Shown: positions 24,592 to 33,541 of the stretch, one piece after another
How the letters are laid out: the number at the start of each line of letters is the position of its first letter
Numbering within the stretch: the stretch's first letter is position 1
NCBI GenBank assembly: GCA_945862135.1
Contig: CAMAYE010000009.1
Span: 1-35,530, forward strand
Length of the DNA stretch: 35,530 bases
Direction: 5' to 3'
Origin: Bordetella parapertussis
GTDB lineage: Bacteria > Pseudomonadota > Gammaproteobacteria > Burkholderiales > SG8-41
Position numbers and translations under genes: made by a program
Notes under the pieces: model-generated
Seen by the model: only the letters and a program-made list of their open reading frames with translations
What the model was told of the DNA's origin: nothing
Databases searched by the model: none

Positions 24592-25431
24592 TCAGCGCTT
24601 CACCGCCAGCAGGCCGTCGCCATTCAGCTTCACGCTGAAACCGGCGCGTTCCAGCCGCTTGCTGACTTCAGCCGGTACGTCGCGTCCGGAAGTCAGTTTG
24701 TTTGGTGTGCCGGTGTAATGAAACAGCCGGCCCTTGCGTTTGAGTACACGGGCGAGATGGTCGTAAAACACCTGTGAATACAACTCACCTGCAATACCGA
24801 AACGTGGCGGGTCGTGCAGCACCGCATCGAATGATGCATCGGACAATTGCGCAATTTCAATCGCAATGTCGCTGTTGGTCAGCGTGAGACTGCTGCCGGT
24901 TTGCGGCGACCACGGATTCAGACTGCGGAGCCAGATCACATCGGGATTTTTTTCGTAAGACTGCACCAGGCGAGCCTTGCCTTCCAAACACCACGCGGCG
25001 AAGTAACCGAGCCCGCCGCAGGTATCCAGTATTGTTTTTCCGCGCGGCTCGATCAGGCCCACTTTGCGTTCGGCATCCGCATACGGCGACACCTGCGCCG
25101 TAGGCAGCATCTTGATGCCGTCGATCTCGAAGGTCGGCGCGCCCCACTCGGTGGGCACCAGCTTGATCAGTGAGTGGCCAAATCGCGCCACGGCTTCGAA
25201 GGCATCACCGGTCCAGAAATAGATCGTGCGGTCCTTGCAGGCTTCCAGGTAGGGATACGGTTGGCCCTGCCATGACCAGTGTTCCGCACCGGCTTCCACC
25301 ACCGACTGCGAACGGCCGAGGTCGAGCGAACACGTGACCGTCGTCACCCCCTTGACGGCGGCGGCGAGCAGGGCTTCGTGGACAGGCAGCGTGAGCAGAG
25401 GTGTATTGGGCATTGCGTGCAGAGGCGTCAT
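24592..25431 (-). CDS. Class I SAM-dependent methyltransferase (COG2521-like)
   Basis: This 279-residue protein has a Rossmann methyltransferase domain in its second half. The SAM motif I reads ILDTCGGLGYFAAW (about 133-146), and motif IV is HDPPRFGIAGELYS, resembling the DPPY loop of nucleic-acid N-methyltransferases. The N-terminal ~120 residues, with a SLDLGRS element, look like a separate substrate-recognition region. The overall pattern recalls COG2521-type predicted methyltransferases. The target is unknown, with RNA or DNA possible. Neither candidate ATG (25431 or 25413) has a clear Shine-Dalgarno. Confidence 0.75.
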   Translation of the reverse strand: MTPLHAMPNTPLLTLPVHEALLAAAVKGVTTVTCSLDLGRSQSVVEAGAEHWSWQGQPYPYLEACKDRTIYFWTGDAFEAVARFGHSLIKLVPTEWGAPTFEIDGIKMLPTAQVSPYADAERKVGLIEPRGKTILDTCGGLGYFAAWCLEGKARLVQSYEKNPDVIWLRSLNPWSPQTGSSLTLTNSDIAIEIAQLSDASFDAVLHDPPRFGIAGELYSQVFYDHLARVLKRKGRLFHYTGTPNKLTSGRDVPAEVSKRLERAGFSVKLNGDGLLAVKR

Positions 25432-25554
25432 TCGGGCACGGGAGGTTTTGACTAGACCGAAGACCTAACCTCCCGATTTTAATGGCAGTTTGCTACGCGT
25501 CGCTGGCCTGATTGCGTTTCGGCCCTGCATTCGGCTCAATTGAAAAGGCTTTCA

Positions 25555-25584
25555 GGATACTTTTTTTATTGAAGAAAAGTATCC
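25555..25584. repeat. Perfect 10-bp inverted repeat upstream of the GGDEF gene
   Basis: GGATACTTTT (25555-25564) and AAAAGTATCC (25575-25584) are perfect complements around a 10-nt loop. They lie about 70 nt upstream of the diguanylate cyclase gene. No U-tract follows on either strand, so an operator or leader structure is more likely than a terminator. Confidence 0.5.
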
Positions 25585-25656
25585 CGGACGATTGCCCTTT
25601 GTCGTGATCAAAGTTAGCGTTACGGGTTAATAAAGCCTCATGCCTCAAGGGGGGGT

Positions 25657-26946
25657 ATGAAAAAACGGTTGCGGCTACTGATCGTCGAGCGGTTCAGCGC
25701 TGATAAGGCGTCGCTTCTGCTCGCATTGGAGAACCAGGGCTTCCGCATCGAAGAAGTTGCTGTTGATACCCCCATACGATTGCGTGCCGCCCTCGAAACG
25801 CAGCAGTGGGACCTGATCATCTGCTGCCAGCCCATCCCCGATTTCCCCGCCGCAAGCGCGCTCGCGATTGCCAAGGAAGTGCACCCCGATGTGCCCTTCA
25901 TCATCGTCTCCGCCGAAAACGACCTCAACCTTGCCGTGGGCTTGATCAAGCTGGGCGCGCAGGACTACATCCGCAACAACGAACTCGTCCGCCTCGGCCC
26001 GGTGATTGAACGCGAATTGCGCGATGCTGAAATGAACCGGCTGCAGAAAGTCACCCAGGCGCGGCTGCATGAAAGCCAGGAACTGTTCCGAGCGATTGTC
26101 GAAAACGTCGGCGACCTCGTCGCGGTGCTCGACACCAACGGCCGCCGCGTCTACAACAGCCCCTCGTACTGGCCGCTGTTCCGCGAGAAAGACATCCGCC
26201 AGGGTTCCAGCTCCTTCCGCGAAATCCATCCCGACGACCGCGAACGCATCAAGGAGATTTTCCGCAAGACCGTGCTCACCGGCGTGGGCGAATGCGCCGA
26301 ATTCCGCTTTTTGCTCAAGGACGGCAGCATCCGTTACATGGAGTCCGACGGCCGCGCCATCCGTGACGCCGAAGGCAATGTTTCGAAAGTGGTGGTGGTG
26401 TCGCGCGACATCACCGAACAAAAGCGCCTCGAAGCCGACCTGCGCGAAATGGCCGCCACCGACATGCTTACCGGCCTGCCGAACCGGCGCCACGTCCTCG
26501 CACAGCTCGACCAGGAAATGGCGCGCGTCAGCCGCGTCACTGAACACTATGCTTCGGTGCTGATGATCGACGTTGACTATTTCAAGCAGGTCAACGACAC
26601 CTTCGGCCATTCCACCGGCGACCATGCTCTGCGCCACCTCTCCAACCTGATGAAAAATACCCTGCGCAAGATCGACACGCTGGGTCGCCTCGGCGGCGAA
26701 GAATTCGCCATCATCCTTCCCGGCGCATCGCTGGCCTCCGCGCAGATATTTGCCGAGCGGCTGCGCAAGAAAATCGCGACATCACCGATGCCCCACGCGG
26801 GCAAGGCCATCACGTTGACAGTAAGCATCGGCGTCACCGAGATCAAACCTGACGACAGCAGCGCTGATGACACACTAGCCCGCGCCGACCGCGCGCAATA
26901 CCAGGCCAAGGAAAGCGGTCGCAACCGCGTTGTTGTTGAAGTCTGA
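25657..26946 (+). CDS. Degenerate receiver - PAS - GGDEF diguanylate cyclase
   Basis: This 429-residue cytoplasmic signalling protein has three regions. Residues ~5-125 are receiver-like. Residues ~140-260 are a PAS domain (FRAIVENVGDLVAVLDTNGRRVYNSP). Residues ~262-429 are a GGDEF domain with intact GGEEF at 346-350 and an inhibitory-site RKID at 337-340. It should make cyclic-di-GMP with product inhibition. In the receiver the phospho-acceptor aspartate position reads DLIICCQPIP, so it is probably not phosphorylated; the acidic pair near the N-terminus is also weakened. A strong GGGGGG element precedes ATG 25657. No EAL domain is present. Confidence 0.92.
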   Translation: MKKRLRLLIVERFSADKASLLLALENQGFRIEEVAVDTPIRLRAALETQQWDLIICCQPIPDFPAASALAIAKEVHPDVPFIIVSAENDLNLAVGLIKLGAQDYIRNNELVRLGPVIERELRDAEMNRLQKVTQARLHESQELFRAIVENVGDLVAVLDTNGRRVYNSPSYWPLFREKDIRQGSSSFREIHPDDRERIKEIFRKTVLTGVGECAEFRFLLKDGSIRYMESDGRAIRDAEGNVSKVVVVSRDITEQKRLEADLREMAATDMLTGLPNRRHVLAQLDQEMARVSRVTEHYASVLMIDVDYFKQVNDTFGHSTGDHALRHLSNLMKNTLRKIDTLGRLGGEEFAIILPGASLASAQIFAERLRKKIATSPMPHAGKAITLTVSIGVTEIKPDDSSADDTLARADRAQYQAKESGRNRVVVEV

Positions 26947-27071
26947 TCCGCCGCAACGCGGCCGGACTTGCGATTGATCAATGCCGCGTCTCCCGGCGCC
27001 GCGCACAATCGACTCCGTACGCCGCGTGACCGCGCGGGCTGCGCAGATCCCAGAAGAAAGCGAGAACGGCC

Positions 27072-28058
27072 ATGTCCGTCGAGCAGCTCTATAGCAATAC
27101 CCATGTCACTTTCGAGATCGCCTCCGAACACGCCAGTAGCAGCGTGCCGGTGACTGCTTCCGGCAACACCATCGCCGAAGTGCGGCATGAGATGATCGGG
27201 CAGCGTTATGAAACCGCCAGCCTCGTGGTCGTCTGCGACGATGGCCGGTTCCGTGGCGTCGTGCGTATTGAAGATCTGCTCGCAGCGCCCGCCGATGCAC
27301 GTGTCGACAGCGTGATGGACAGCGAGCCGCCGGTCGTTGCACCCGGCCTTGATCAGGAAGTCGCCGCGTGGCACGCCATCCGCAATGAAGAATCCGCACT
27401 CAGCGTGGTCGATGCCGCGGGACGCTTTGTCGGCGTGATTCCGCCGCATCGGCTGCTTGCGGTGATCCTGTCCGAACATGAAGAAGACTTGTCTCGAATC
27501 GGCGGTTTCACCAAAACCAATGCCGCGATACGCGCCACCAGTGAAGAGCCCGTCGAACGCCGCTTCCGTCACCGCCTGCCCTGGCTGCTGGTGGGACTGG
27601 CGGGATCGTTGCTGGCGGCGGATTTTGTCGGCTGGTTCGAAACGCAGTTGCAGCAGAAAGTGATGCTGGCCTTTTTCATTCCGGGCATTGTTTACCTGGC
27701 TGATGCCGTCGGAACGCAGACCGAGACCATTGTCGTGCGCGGCCTGTCGGTGGGTGTCAGCATCCGCCAGATGCTGCGCCGAGAACTGCTCGCCGGGCTC
27801 GCCATCGGCATTGTTCTGGGGATTTCGGGCGGGCTGCTGGTGTGGTGGCGCTGGGCTGATTCGGAAGTGGCACTGGTCGTGGGCCTGGCGCTGCTCGCCG
27901 CCTGCTCGACCGCCACGCTGGCGGCGATGGTGGTGCCGTGGCTGCTCGACAGGTTTGATTTCGATCCGGCCTTCGGCAGCGGACCATTGGCGACAGTGAT
28001 CCAGGACCTGTCATCAATCCTGATTTATTTTGCGATTGCGACAGCAGTGATACGATGA
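27072..28058 (+). CDS. MgtE/SLC41-like magnesium transporter with CBS domains, no MgtE_N domain
   Basis: This 328-residue protein has two CBS domains (about 20-135) followed by about five transmembrane helices. MgtE-type pore motifs are visible: FIPGIVYLADAVGTQTETIVVRGL near 195-220 and DFDPAFGSGPLATVIQDLSSILIYF near the end. Typical MgtE proteins (~450 residues) carry an N-terminal superhelical MgtE_N domain that senses Mg2+; it is absent here. The pore Asn/Gly signature is also modified. It probably transports Mg2+ or another divalent cation. ATG 27072 follows a purine-rich stretch. Confidence 0.86.
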   Translation: MSVEQLYSNTHVTFEIASEHASSSVPVTASGNTIAEVRHEMIGQRYETASLVVVCDDGRFRGVVRIEDLLAAPADARVDSVMDSEPPVVAPGLDQEVAAWHAIRNEESALSVVDAAGRFVGVIPPHRLLAVILSEHEEDLSRIGGFTKTNAAIRATSEEPVERRFRHRLPWLLVGLAGSLLAADFVGWFETQLQQKVMLAFFIPGIVYLADAVGTQTETIVVRGLSVGVSIRQMLRRELLAGLAIGIVLGISGGLLVWWRWADSEVALVVGLALLAACSTATLAAMVVPWLLDRFDFDPAFGSGPLATVIQDLSSILIYFAIATAVIR

Positions 28059-28077
28059 AATCAAAATCGCAAAATAA
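28025..28077. repeat. 13-bp inverted repeat across the 3' end of the mgtE-like gene
   Basis: TTATTTTGCGATT (28025-28037, inside the coding region) pairs perfectly with AATCGCAAAATAA (28065-28077, after the stop codon), leaving a 27-nt loop that includes the stop. It could form a stable 3'-end structure or be a relic of an element. There is no T-run for intrinsic termination. Confidence 0.5.
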
Positions 28078-28162
28078 CAGCCTTGATTCTCGAATCCGGC
28101 AGCTTCCAATACCGATACCGAACTGATCGACAGCGGCGTCAAAGTCGCGTGTCGCGACTGAT

Positions 28163-30541
28163 ATGACCGCAGCCCTGGCCCCGGCCCGCCGTGCCCGATC
28201 ACGCAACCTGCTGATACTCGCAGCACTCGCAGTCGCGAGCTGCGCGACGCTCACGCAGGACATGGCGCTTAACGAACAGTTCGGTTCCGCAAACCCCAAA
28301 CGGTTTGATGTGCCGATCGCGCCTGCACCCGGCCAGCCGCGCTGGGCTGACGTCAAACCCATCCTCGACAACCGCTGCGTGGTCTGCCACGCCTGTTACG
28401 ACGGCCCCTGTCAGCTCAAGCTCACTGCATGGGAAGGTGTAGCCCGGGGCTCGAATCAGCAATCCGTTTATGACGCCGCCCGTTTCAAAGAGGCGCCGAT
28501 AACGCGATTGTTCAGCGACGCGCAACTGCCCTCCGAATGGCGCACCAAGGGGTTCACGCCGGTGTTGAATGAACGCCCCGCACCCGAAGCCAATCTCGCC
28601 GGCAGCGTACTATTCCGCAGCCTTGCACTGAAGCAGGCGCATCCGCTTGCGGCTGATCCGGTGCTGCCGGCGTCATACCCTCTGGGCCTGGACCGCGAAA
28701 ACCAGTGCCCCTCCGTCGAGGCCTACGCGAAGTTCGAAAAAAACAATCCGCTGTGGGGCATGCCCTATGCGCTGCCGGGGCTCGACTCGCGCGAGCAGGA
28801 CGTAATCACCCGCTGGCTCGCCGCAGGCGCGCCGTACGAAGGCGCCGCGCCGCTGCCCGCTGCCGTACAGCGCCAGGTGCAGGAATGGGAAGCGTTTTTC
28901 AACGGCGACACGCTGAAAGAACGGCTGATGAGCCGTTATCTCTACGAACACCTCTATCTCGGCCATCTGCAGTTCGACGGCGATGCTACACGCGCCAGTT
29001 TTCGCCTCGTGCGTTCCACCACGCCGCCGGGGCAGCCCGTCCGGCTCGTGGTGTCGCGCCGGCCTTATGACGATCCCGGCGTGGCCCGCGTCTATTACCG
29101 GCTCGTGCCGGAACGTGAAACCCTCGTCGCCAAAACCTATATGCCCTATGTGTTAAGCCCTGCGCGCATGGACAAATACCGTGGCTGGTTTCTCAAGCCG
29201 GCATTCCATGTCGGTGAACTGCCCTCATACGACATCAAGCAGGCTTCCAACCCTTTCATCACTTTCCGCGCGCTGCCCCAGGAATCGCGCTACCGCTTTC
29301 TGCTCGATGAGGCGCAGTTCTTCATCATGAACTTCATCAAGGGCCCGGTGTGCCGCGGTCAGATCGCGGTGAACGTCATCGAGGACCGCTTCTGGGTGGT
29401 GTTTGCCGACCCGCGGCTCGACGGCGCCACCGCCAGTGCTGAAACGCTCGCGCGTGAAGCCGGTGAACTGACATTGCCCGGCGCTTATGGCAGTGAAGCC
29501 GGCATCATCAAGCCCTGGCTGACGCTGGCCGACGAAGAAAAAAAATTCCTGCGTGAAAAAAGCCGCCTGCTCGAAAAAGTGGTTGATACCGCCGGTCCTC
29601 TGACCGTGTCCGCCATCTGGGACGGCGACGGCCGCAACCCCAATGCTGCGCTGACCATTTTCCGCAGTTTCGACAATGCCAGCGTGGTGAAGGGCTTCGT
29701 TGGTGCCCCCCCGAAAACCAGCTGGGTCATGGGCTATACGCTGTTCGAGCGGCTGTATTACCTGTTGGTCACCGGTTACGACGTCTACGGCAACGCCGGC
29801 CACCAACTCAACTCGCGGTTGTACATGGACTTCATGCGCATGGAAGGCGAATTCAACTTCCTGGTATTCCTGCCCGAGCGTTCGCGCCAGTTGATTGCCG
29901 ACTACTGGTACCGCGATGCGCGTGACCAGGTGCAGGAATATCTCTATGGGCGCAATGCGGCTGTTAACCGCGAGACCGGCATCACCTACCGCAGCACCAA
30001 CGTGCAGCGCGAATTTTATGAAATGCTCAGAACGCGTCTCAATCCGGTACTCGACCGCCGTTACGACCTCGCCACCGTGCCCGACGCCGCGCTGCGCCGT
30101 GAACTCGAAATGCTGGCCGCAGTACGCGGACGCAGCCTGCAGTGGTTGCCGGAAATGAGCCTCCTGCGCATCGACGAACCATCAGGCCAGTCGCGCTGGA
30201 TCACACTGCTGCGCGACACCGCGCACGCCAACGTCAGCCACCTGCTGCGTGAGGAATCGGCGCTGCGCCCCGACGAAAACGGCCTGACGGTGGCGCCGGG
30301 TTTCATCGGCGATTACCCGAATGCGTTTTATCGCGTACAGCGCGCAGATTTGCCGGCGTTTACCGCGGCGGTCAGCAAGCTCGACTCGGAAGCGGATTAC
30401 CGCGCCTTCGCTGGGCGCTTTGGCGTGCGCCGTACCAACCCCGCCTTCTGGGCGCACAGCGACGCGGCACACACGGCCTACCGGCAGAACGCGCCGGCAG
30501 AAGCGGCGCTGTTCGATTTCAACCGCCTGGAAAACCGCTGA
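28163..30541 (+). CDS. cti: Fatty acid cis/trans isomerase, putative lipoprotein
   Basis: This 792-residue protein isomerises cis-unsaturated membrane fatty acids to trans, a response to solvents and heat. The family-typical c-type haem site CVVCHACYDGPCQ starts at Cys72 (CxxCH 72-76), followed by LTAWEGVARGSNQQSVYDAAR and the long conserved body. The N-terminus MTAALAPARRARSRNLLILAALAVASC ends in a lipobox-like VASC with Cys27, suggesting a lipid-anchored periplasmic protein instead of a freely soluble one. A 6-bp hairpin (28144-28158) sits 4 nt before ATG 28163 and no Shine-Dalgarno is visible, so initiation may be poor or regulated. Confidence 0.92.
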   Translation: MTAALAPARRARSRNLLILAALAVASCATLTQDMALNEQFGSANPKRFDVPIAPAPGQPRWADVKPILDNRCVVCHACYDGPCQLKLTAWEGVARGSNQQSVYDAARFKEAPITRLFSDAQLPSEWRTKGFTPVLNERPAPEANLAGSVLFRSLALKQAHPLAADPVLPASYPLGLDRENQCPSVEAYAKFEKNNPLWGMPYALPGLDSREQDVITRWLAAGAPYEGAAPLPAAVQRQVQEWEAFFNGDTLKERLMSRYLYEHLYLGHLQFDGDATRASFRLVRSTTPPGQPVRLVVSRRPYDDPGVARVYYRLVPERETLVAKTYMPYVLSPARMDKYRGWFLKPAFHVGELPSYDIKQASNPFITFRALPQESRYRFLLDEAQFFIMNFIKGPVCRGQIAVNVIEDRFWVVFADPRLDGATASAETLAREAGELTLPGAYGSEAGIIKPWLTLADEEKKFLREKSRLLEKVVDTAGPLTVSAIWDGDGRNPNAALTIFRSFDNASVVKGFVGAPPKTSWVMGYTLFERLYYLLVTGYDVYGNAGHQLNSRLYMDFMRMEGEFNFLVFLPERSRQLIADYWYRDARDQVQEYLYGRNAAVNRETGITYRSTNVQREFYEMLRTRLNPVLDRRYDLATVPDAALRRELEMLAAVRGRSLQWLPEMSLLRIDEPSGQSRWITLLRDTAHANVSHLLREESALRPDENGLTVAPGFIGDYPNAFYRVQRADLPAFTAAVSKLDSEADYRAFAGRFGVRRTNPAFWAHSDAAHTAYRQNAPAEAALFDFNRLENR

Positions 30542-30568
30542 CGTCCGGCGGTGTCGCCCGCGCCGGAA

Positions 30569-32440
30569 CTAGTGTGACCGCTTGTTCTGATACATCGCCA
30601 CATCCGCATCCTTCAGGATTTCATCAGGTGTGGCGTTGTTGCCTTCGTAAATCCGGATGCCGATGCTGATGCCGCCGTGGTAGCGGATACCGTCGAGGTC
30701 ATATTCAACCGCGGCCGCGGCCCGGAGCTTGTCGGCAATCAGTTCGGAATGGCGGGCGGCGCTTTCACGCGTCGGGCCCAGTGCTTCGAGCAGCACGACA
30801 AACTCGTCGCCGCCGATGCGCGCAACGGTGTCGCTGTCTCGCAATTCGCTCTGCAGCCGGCTGGAGACTTCCTTCAGCAATTTGTCGCCGGCATCGTGGC
30901 CGTGGGTGTCATTCAGCAATTTGAATTTGTCGAGATCGAGGAACAACACCGCAAGGTAATTGTTCTGCCGCCGGCTCACACGCAGCGCGCGCTCCAGGCG
31001 GTCCAGCAACAGCCGCCGGTTCGGCAGGCCGGTGAGATAGTCATGGGTTGCGGCGTCGCGCAGCTCATCCTCGAGGCGTTTGCGCTCGGTCAGGTCAAAA
31101 AACTGGATCAGCAGATGGCGCTGTCCCTTCAGGAACTGCGGCAGGATTCGATATTCAATCCAGATCGCCTTGCCGAAGGTGGTCAGCAGATGGCACTCCC
31201 GCTGCTCCTGGGAATGGAATTTCAGCGCAGCGAGGGCATCACCGAGCAGGGTGGTTTTTTTCCACGACTCAATATGGTTGAAGTTCTGCGCAAGCAGTTG
31301 TTCGCGGCTGGCTCCGACCAAAGCGGCAAAGGCGTCATTGACCATCACGCACTGCCCGCTTTCATCGTACACCGCCATCGGCAGCGGCGAGTTGAGCAGG
31401 ATGGTTTCATTGAAATTGAGCGCCTCGGACAGCTCGCCGGTGCGTTCGGTGACACGTTGTTCCAGTTGATCACGTTCCGCGGCGAGCTGGACGGCGCTTT
31501 CCTGCGCGGATTTCTCGGCGATTCTTCTCCGGGCAACTTCTCCAGCCAGTTTCCGGTTCCATTATAAACACGCCAGCAGGATGAATGTGGACGCGGCGAG
31601 GATCTGCCACACCAGCGTGTAATCCACTTGCTACTTGAATTCGATGACGCCCCATTTTTCATCGATACGGATGCGTTCTTCTACGGTCATCGTGGCCAGA
31701 CCCTTGTCGATCAGCCCGGCGACCACCTGCCAGTCCTTGCGTACCGCCATGCCCTGACTGTGCGCACCGAAGTGCGTTGGTGCCGCCACCACCAGATTGT
31801 GCAGCTGGTTCGCGCGGATGAAGTAATTTGATACCGCCAGATTGCCGATATAAGCGTCGGCCTGCCCGGTAGCCACCGCAAGCAGCGCATCAAGCGAAGA
31901 CTTCACCTCAAGGACCTGCACCTCGTGATAGTCCCGGTGCAGTTTGTCAACAATCACGAAGCCTGCTTCCAACGCGACGACCTTGCCCTTCAAGGCTTCG
32001 ACGCCGCTGAAGTAAGGGCTGTCACGGCGCGCGTAAATGACCCAGGGCGCCGACAGAAATTCCTTGGTAAAGGCGAAATGCTTTTCCCGCTCGGGGGTGC
32101 GGAAGGCCAGCAGCAGCGCGTCGTAACGCTTGCGCGGACCGATGACGTCATTGAAGCCCGAGTTCCAGTCATCAGTGCTCGGCACCAGTTCGATGCGCAC
32201 CCCGGCGCGTGCGGCGGCGGTGGTGATGTAATCAATCGCCATGCCCGCGACTTCGGGCTTGTTGAAGTTGTAGGGCGGGTAATGGCCAACGCGGATACGA
32301 ACGGTGTGTTTTTCCGCAAGCCAGAGCGTCTCTTCCGCCGTCAGTTCAACTGGGGCGGTGGCGTTTGCCGCGGAGATGCAAATCCACAGGGCGCAACTGA
32401 ACAGCGCGTACACACAGCGCCGTGCTGAATGACAAGTCAT
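30569..32440 (-). pseudogene. Sensor diguanylate cyclase (SBP_bac_3 - TM - coiled coil - PAS - GGDEF) broken by two in-frame stops
   Basis: One continuous reading frame of 624 codons encodes a whole sensor, but it is interrupted by TAG at 31633-31631 (codon 270) and TAA at 31564-31562 (codon 293). Before the stops is a signal peptide and a periplasmic SBP_bac_3 domain ending in EKWGVIEFK. The 22 codons between the stops encode a transmembrane helix (TLVWQILAASTFILLACL). After them, in the same frame, come WNRKLAGEV, a coiled coil (AAERDQLEQRVTERTGELSEAL), a PAS domain and GGDEF (IGGDEF near residue 541). The sequence flows naturally across both stops, so these look like recent point changes (for example CAG to TAG and TAT to TAA). 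No ATG or GTG with a ribosome site restarts the cytoplasmic part before the PAS. It might survive as a truncated periplasmic binding protein. Confidence 0.85.
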
Positions 32441-32498
32441 GCCTCCAGAATGACGGGGGCCGCCGGAACCGACTTTGTCTCAGATCAAATGCCCGCGC

Positions 32499-32519
32499 AA
32501 AAAGCCGGCCCGTTCCGGC
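32499..32519 (-). terminator. Putative terminator of the TDT-family gene
   Basis: On the minus strand GCCGG (32519-32515), a six-base loop and CCGGC (32508-32504) are followed by TTTTT (32503-32499). It lies about 27 nt beyond the stop codon of the leftward SLAC1/TDT gene. The stem is short but GC-only. Confidence 0.6.
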
Positions 32520-32545
32520 CGGGCCCGCAGAGGGTTAGTCGCGGC

Positions 32546-33541
32546 TCAGGGCTCCGGCACCAACAACGTCCCCCGCTGCAGCCCGCGCACCGTCCACAAA
32601 CACAGCGCCCCGATCACCAGCGTGGCCAGCGCCAGCAGCGGCATCGCCAGCAAGGCGAAGGGCTGGCCTGTCGGGGCGAGGCGCAGCGTCAGCGCGGCAA
32701 ACGCCGCCAGTGGAAAACTCAGCGCCCACCACGCCATCGAGAAGGGTTGCGCCAGCATCGGCTTCAGCACCTGCGCCGCCCACAGCAGGAAAAACAGCGC
32801 AATGCCCCAGCAGCCCTGCGCCCACGCCGGCACGGCTTCAAAGCGCAGCAGCGCGAGCCCGATCACCGCCGGCGGCGCGACAGTAATGAAGCCCGAGGGC
32901 AGCAGGCGTTCCGGCCACAGGCCGTGCACGCCGATGCGCGCGAGGATCAGCGTCAGCACAATGGGCCACAGAAAAGCGCCGATGCCGAACTGCACCGCCG
33001 ACCACTCATGCTGGCCCAGCGGCACACCGGCCAGCGGCGCCAGCACATTGCCCACCACCGGAATGATCAGCACCGGTGTGATCCCCGGCCACTGAAACCC
33101 GCCGACATTGTTGCCGCGCCACCAGCGCGACAGCACCCACACTGTTACCGCGAACTGCAGCAGGCAGGCGAGCAGCCACAGCGTTTCCCAGAACACCGAC
33201 ACGCCGAACAGTGCATGGCCCAGCGTCGCCAGCAGGATCAGCGACACCGTGATCGTCGCGATGAAGGCGTGGCGCACCGGATGCAGCAGATCGGCCGTCA
33301 GCGCCTCGGGATACAACTGCCCGCGCCGCGAGAAGAGCACCAGCAGGACAAGGAAGACCAGCGCCGCAAATCCGCCGATGCCGCGCGCCACCCATTCCGC
33401 CGCAGGGCCCATTTTCGGCACGGCGGCGGCCCAGGCCAGTGCGAGTCCGGCGAGGCCCATGACCGTGGCGAACCATTGGGGGCCGAGGAGTTTTAGGGGT
33501 GGGGGTGGGGTGTTCAGTGTGGTGGCGGATTCGGCGGACAT
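32546..33541 (-). CDS. SLAC1/TDT (TehA-like) family transporter
   Basis: This 331-residue integral membrane protein has about ten hydrophobic helices in the pattern of the TehA/SLAC1/TDT family. It shows LLGPQWFATVMGLAGLALAWAAA at the start, HPVRHAFIATITVSLILLA near the third helix, GITPVLIIPVVGNVLAPLAG in the middle and GLLPSGF-like ERLLPSGFITVAPPAVIGLALL later. Members conduct anions, export sulfite or C4-dicarboxylates, or confer tellurite resistance; the substrate here is not determinable. ATG 33541 follows a GGAAG element. A short Thr-Pro-rich cytoplasmic segment precedes helix 1. Confidence 0.88.
   Translation of the reverse strand: MSAESATTLNTPPPPLKLLGPQWFATVMGLAGLALAWAAAVPKMGPAAEWVARGIGGFAALVFLVLLVLFSRRGQLYPEALTADLLHPVRHAFIATITVSLILLATLGHALFGVSVFWETLWLLACLLQFAVTVWVLSRWWRGNNVGGFQWPGITPVLIIPVVGNVLAPLAGVPLGQHEWSAVQFGIGAFLWPIVLTLILARIGVHGLWPERLLPSGFITVAPPAVIGLALLRFEAVPAWAQGCWGIALFFLLWAAQVLKPMLAQPFSMAWWALSFPLAAFAALTLRLAPTGQPFALLAMPLLALATLVIGALCLWTVRGLQRGTLLVPEP

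Noticed and set aside
25675-26637. Leftward open frame opposite the diguanylate cyclase
   Set aside because: Antisense to intact PAS and GGDEF motifs; no family resemblance.
30569-31378. An independent PAS-GGDEF gene starting at 31378
   Set aside because: The same frame continues upstream through a coiled coil and transmembrane helix into a sensor domain, and no ribosome site precedes 31378; it fits better as the downstream part of a broken gene.
32429-33496. Rightward open frame of 355 codons opposite the TDT transporter
   Set aside because: Extremely Gln/Arg/His-rich, antisense to ten transmembrane helices, no ribosome site.
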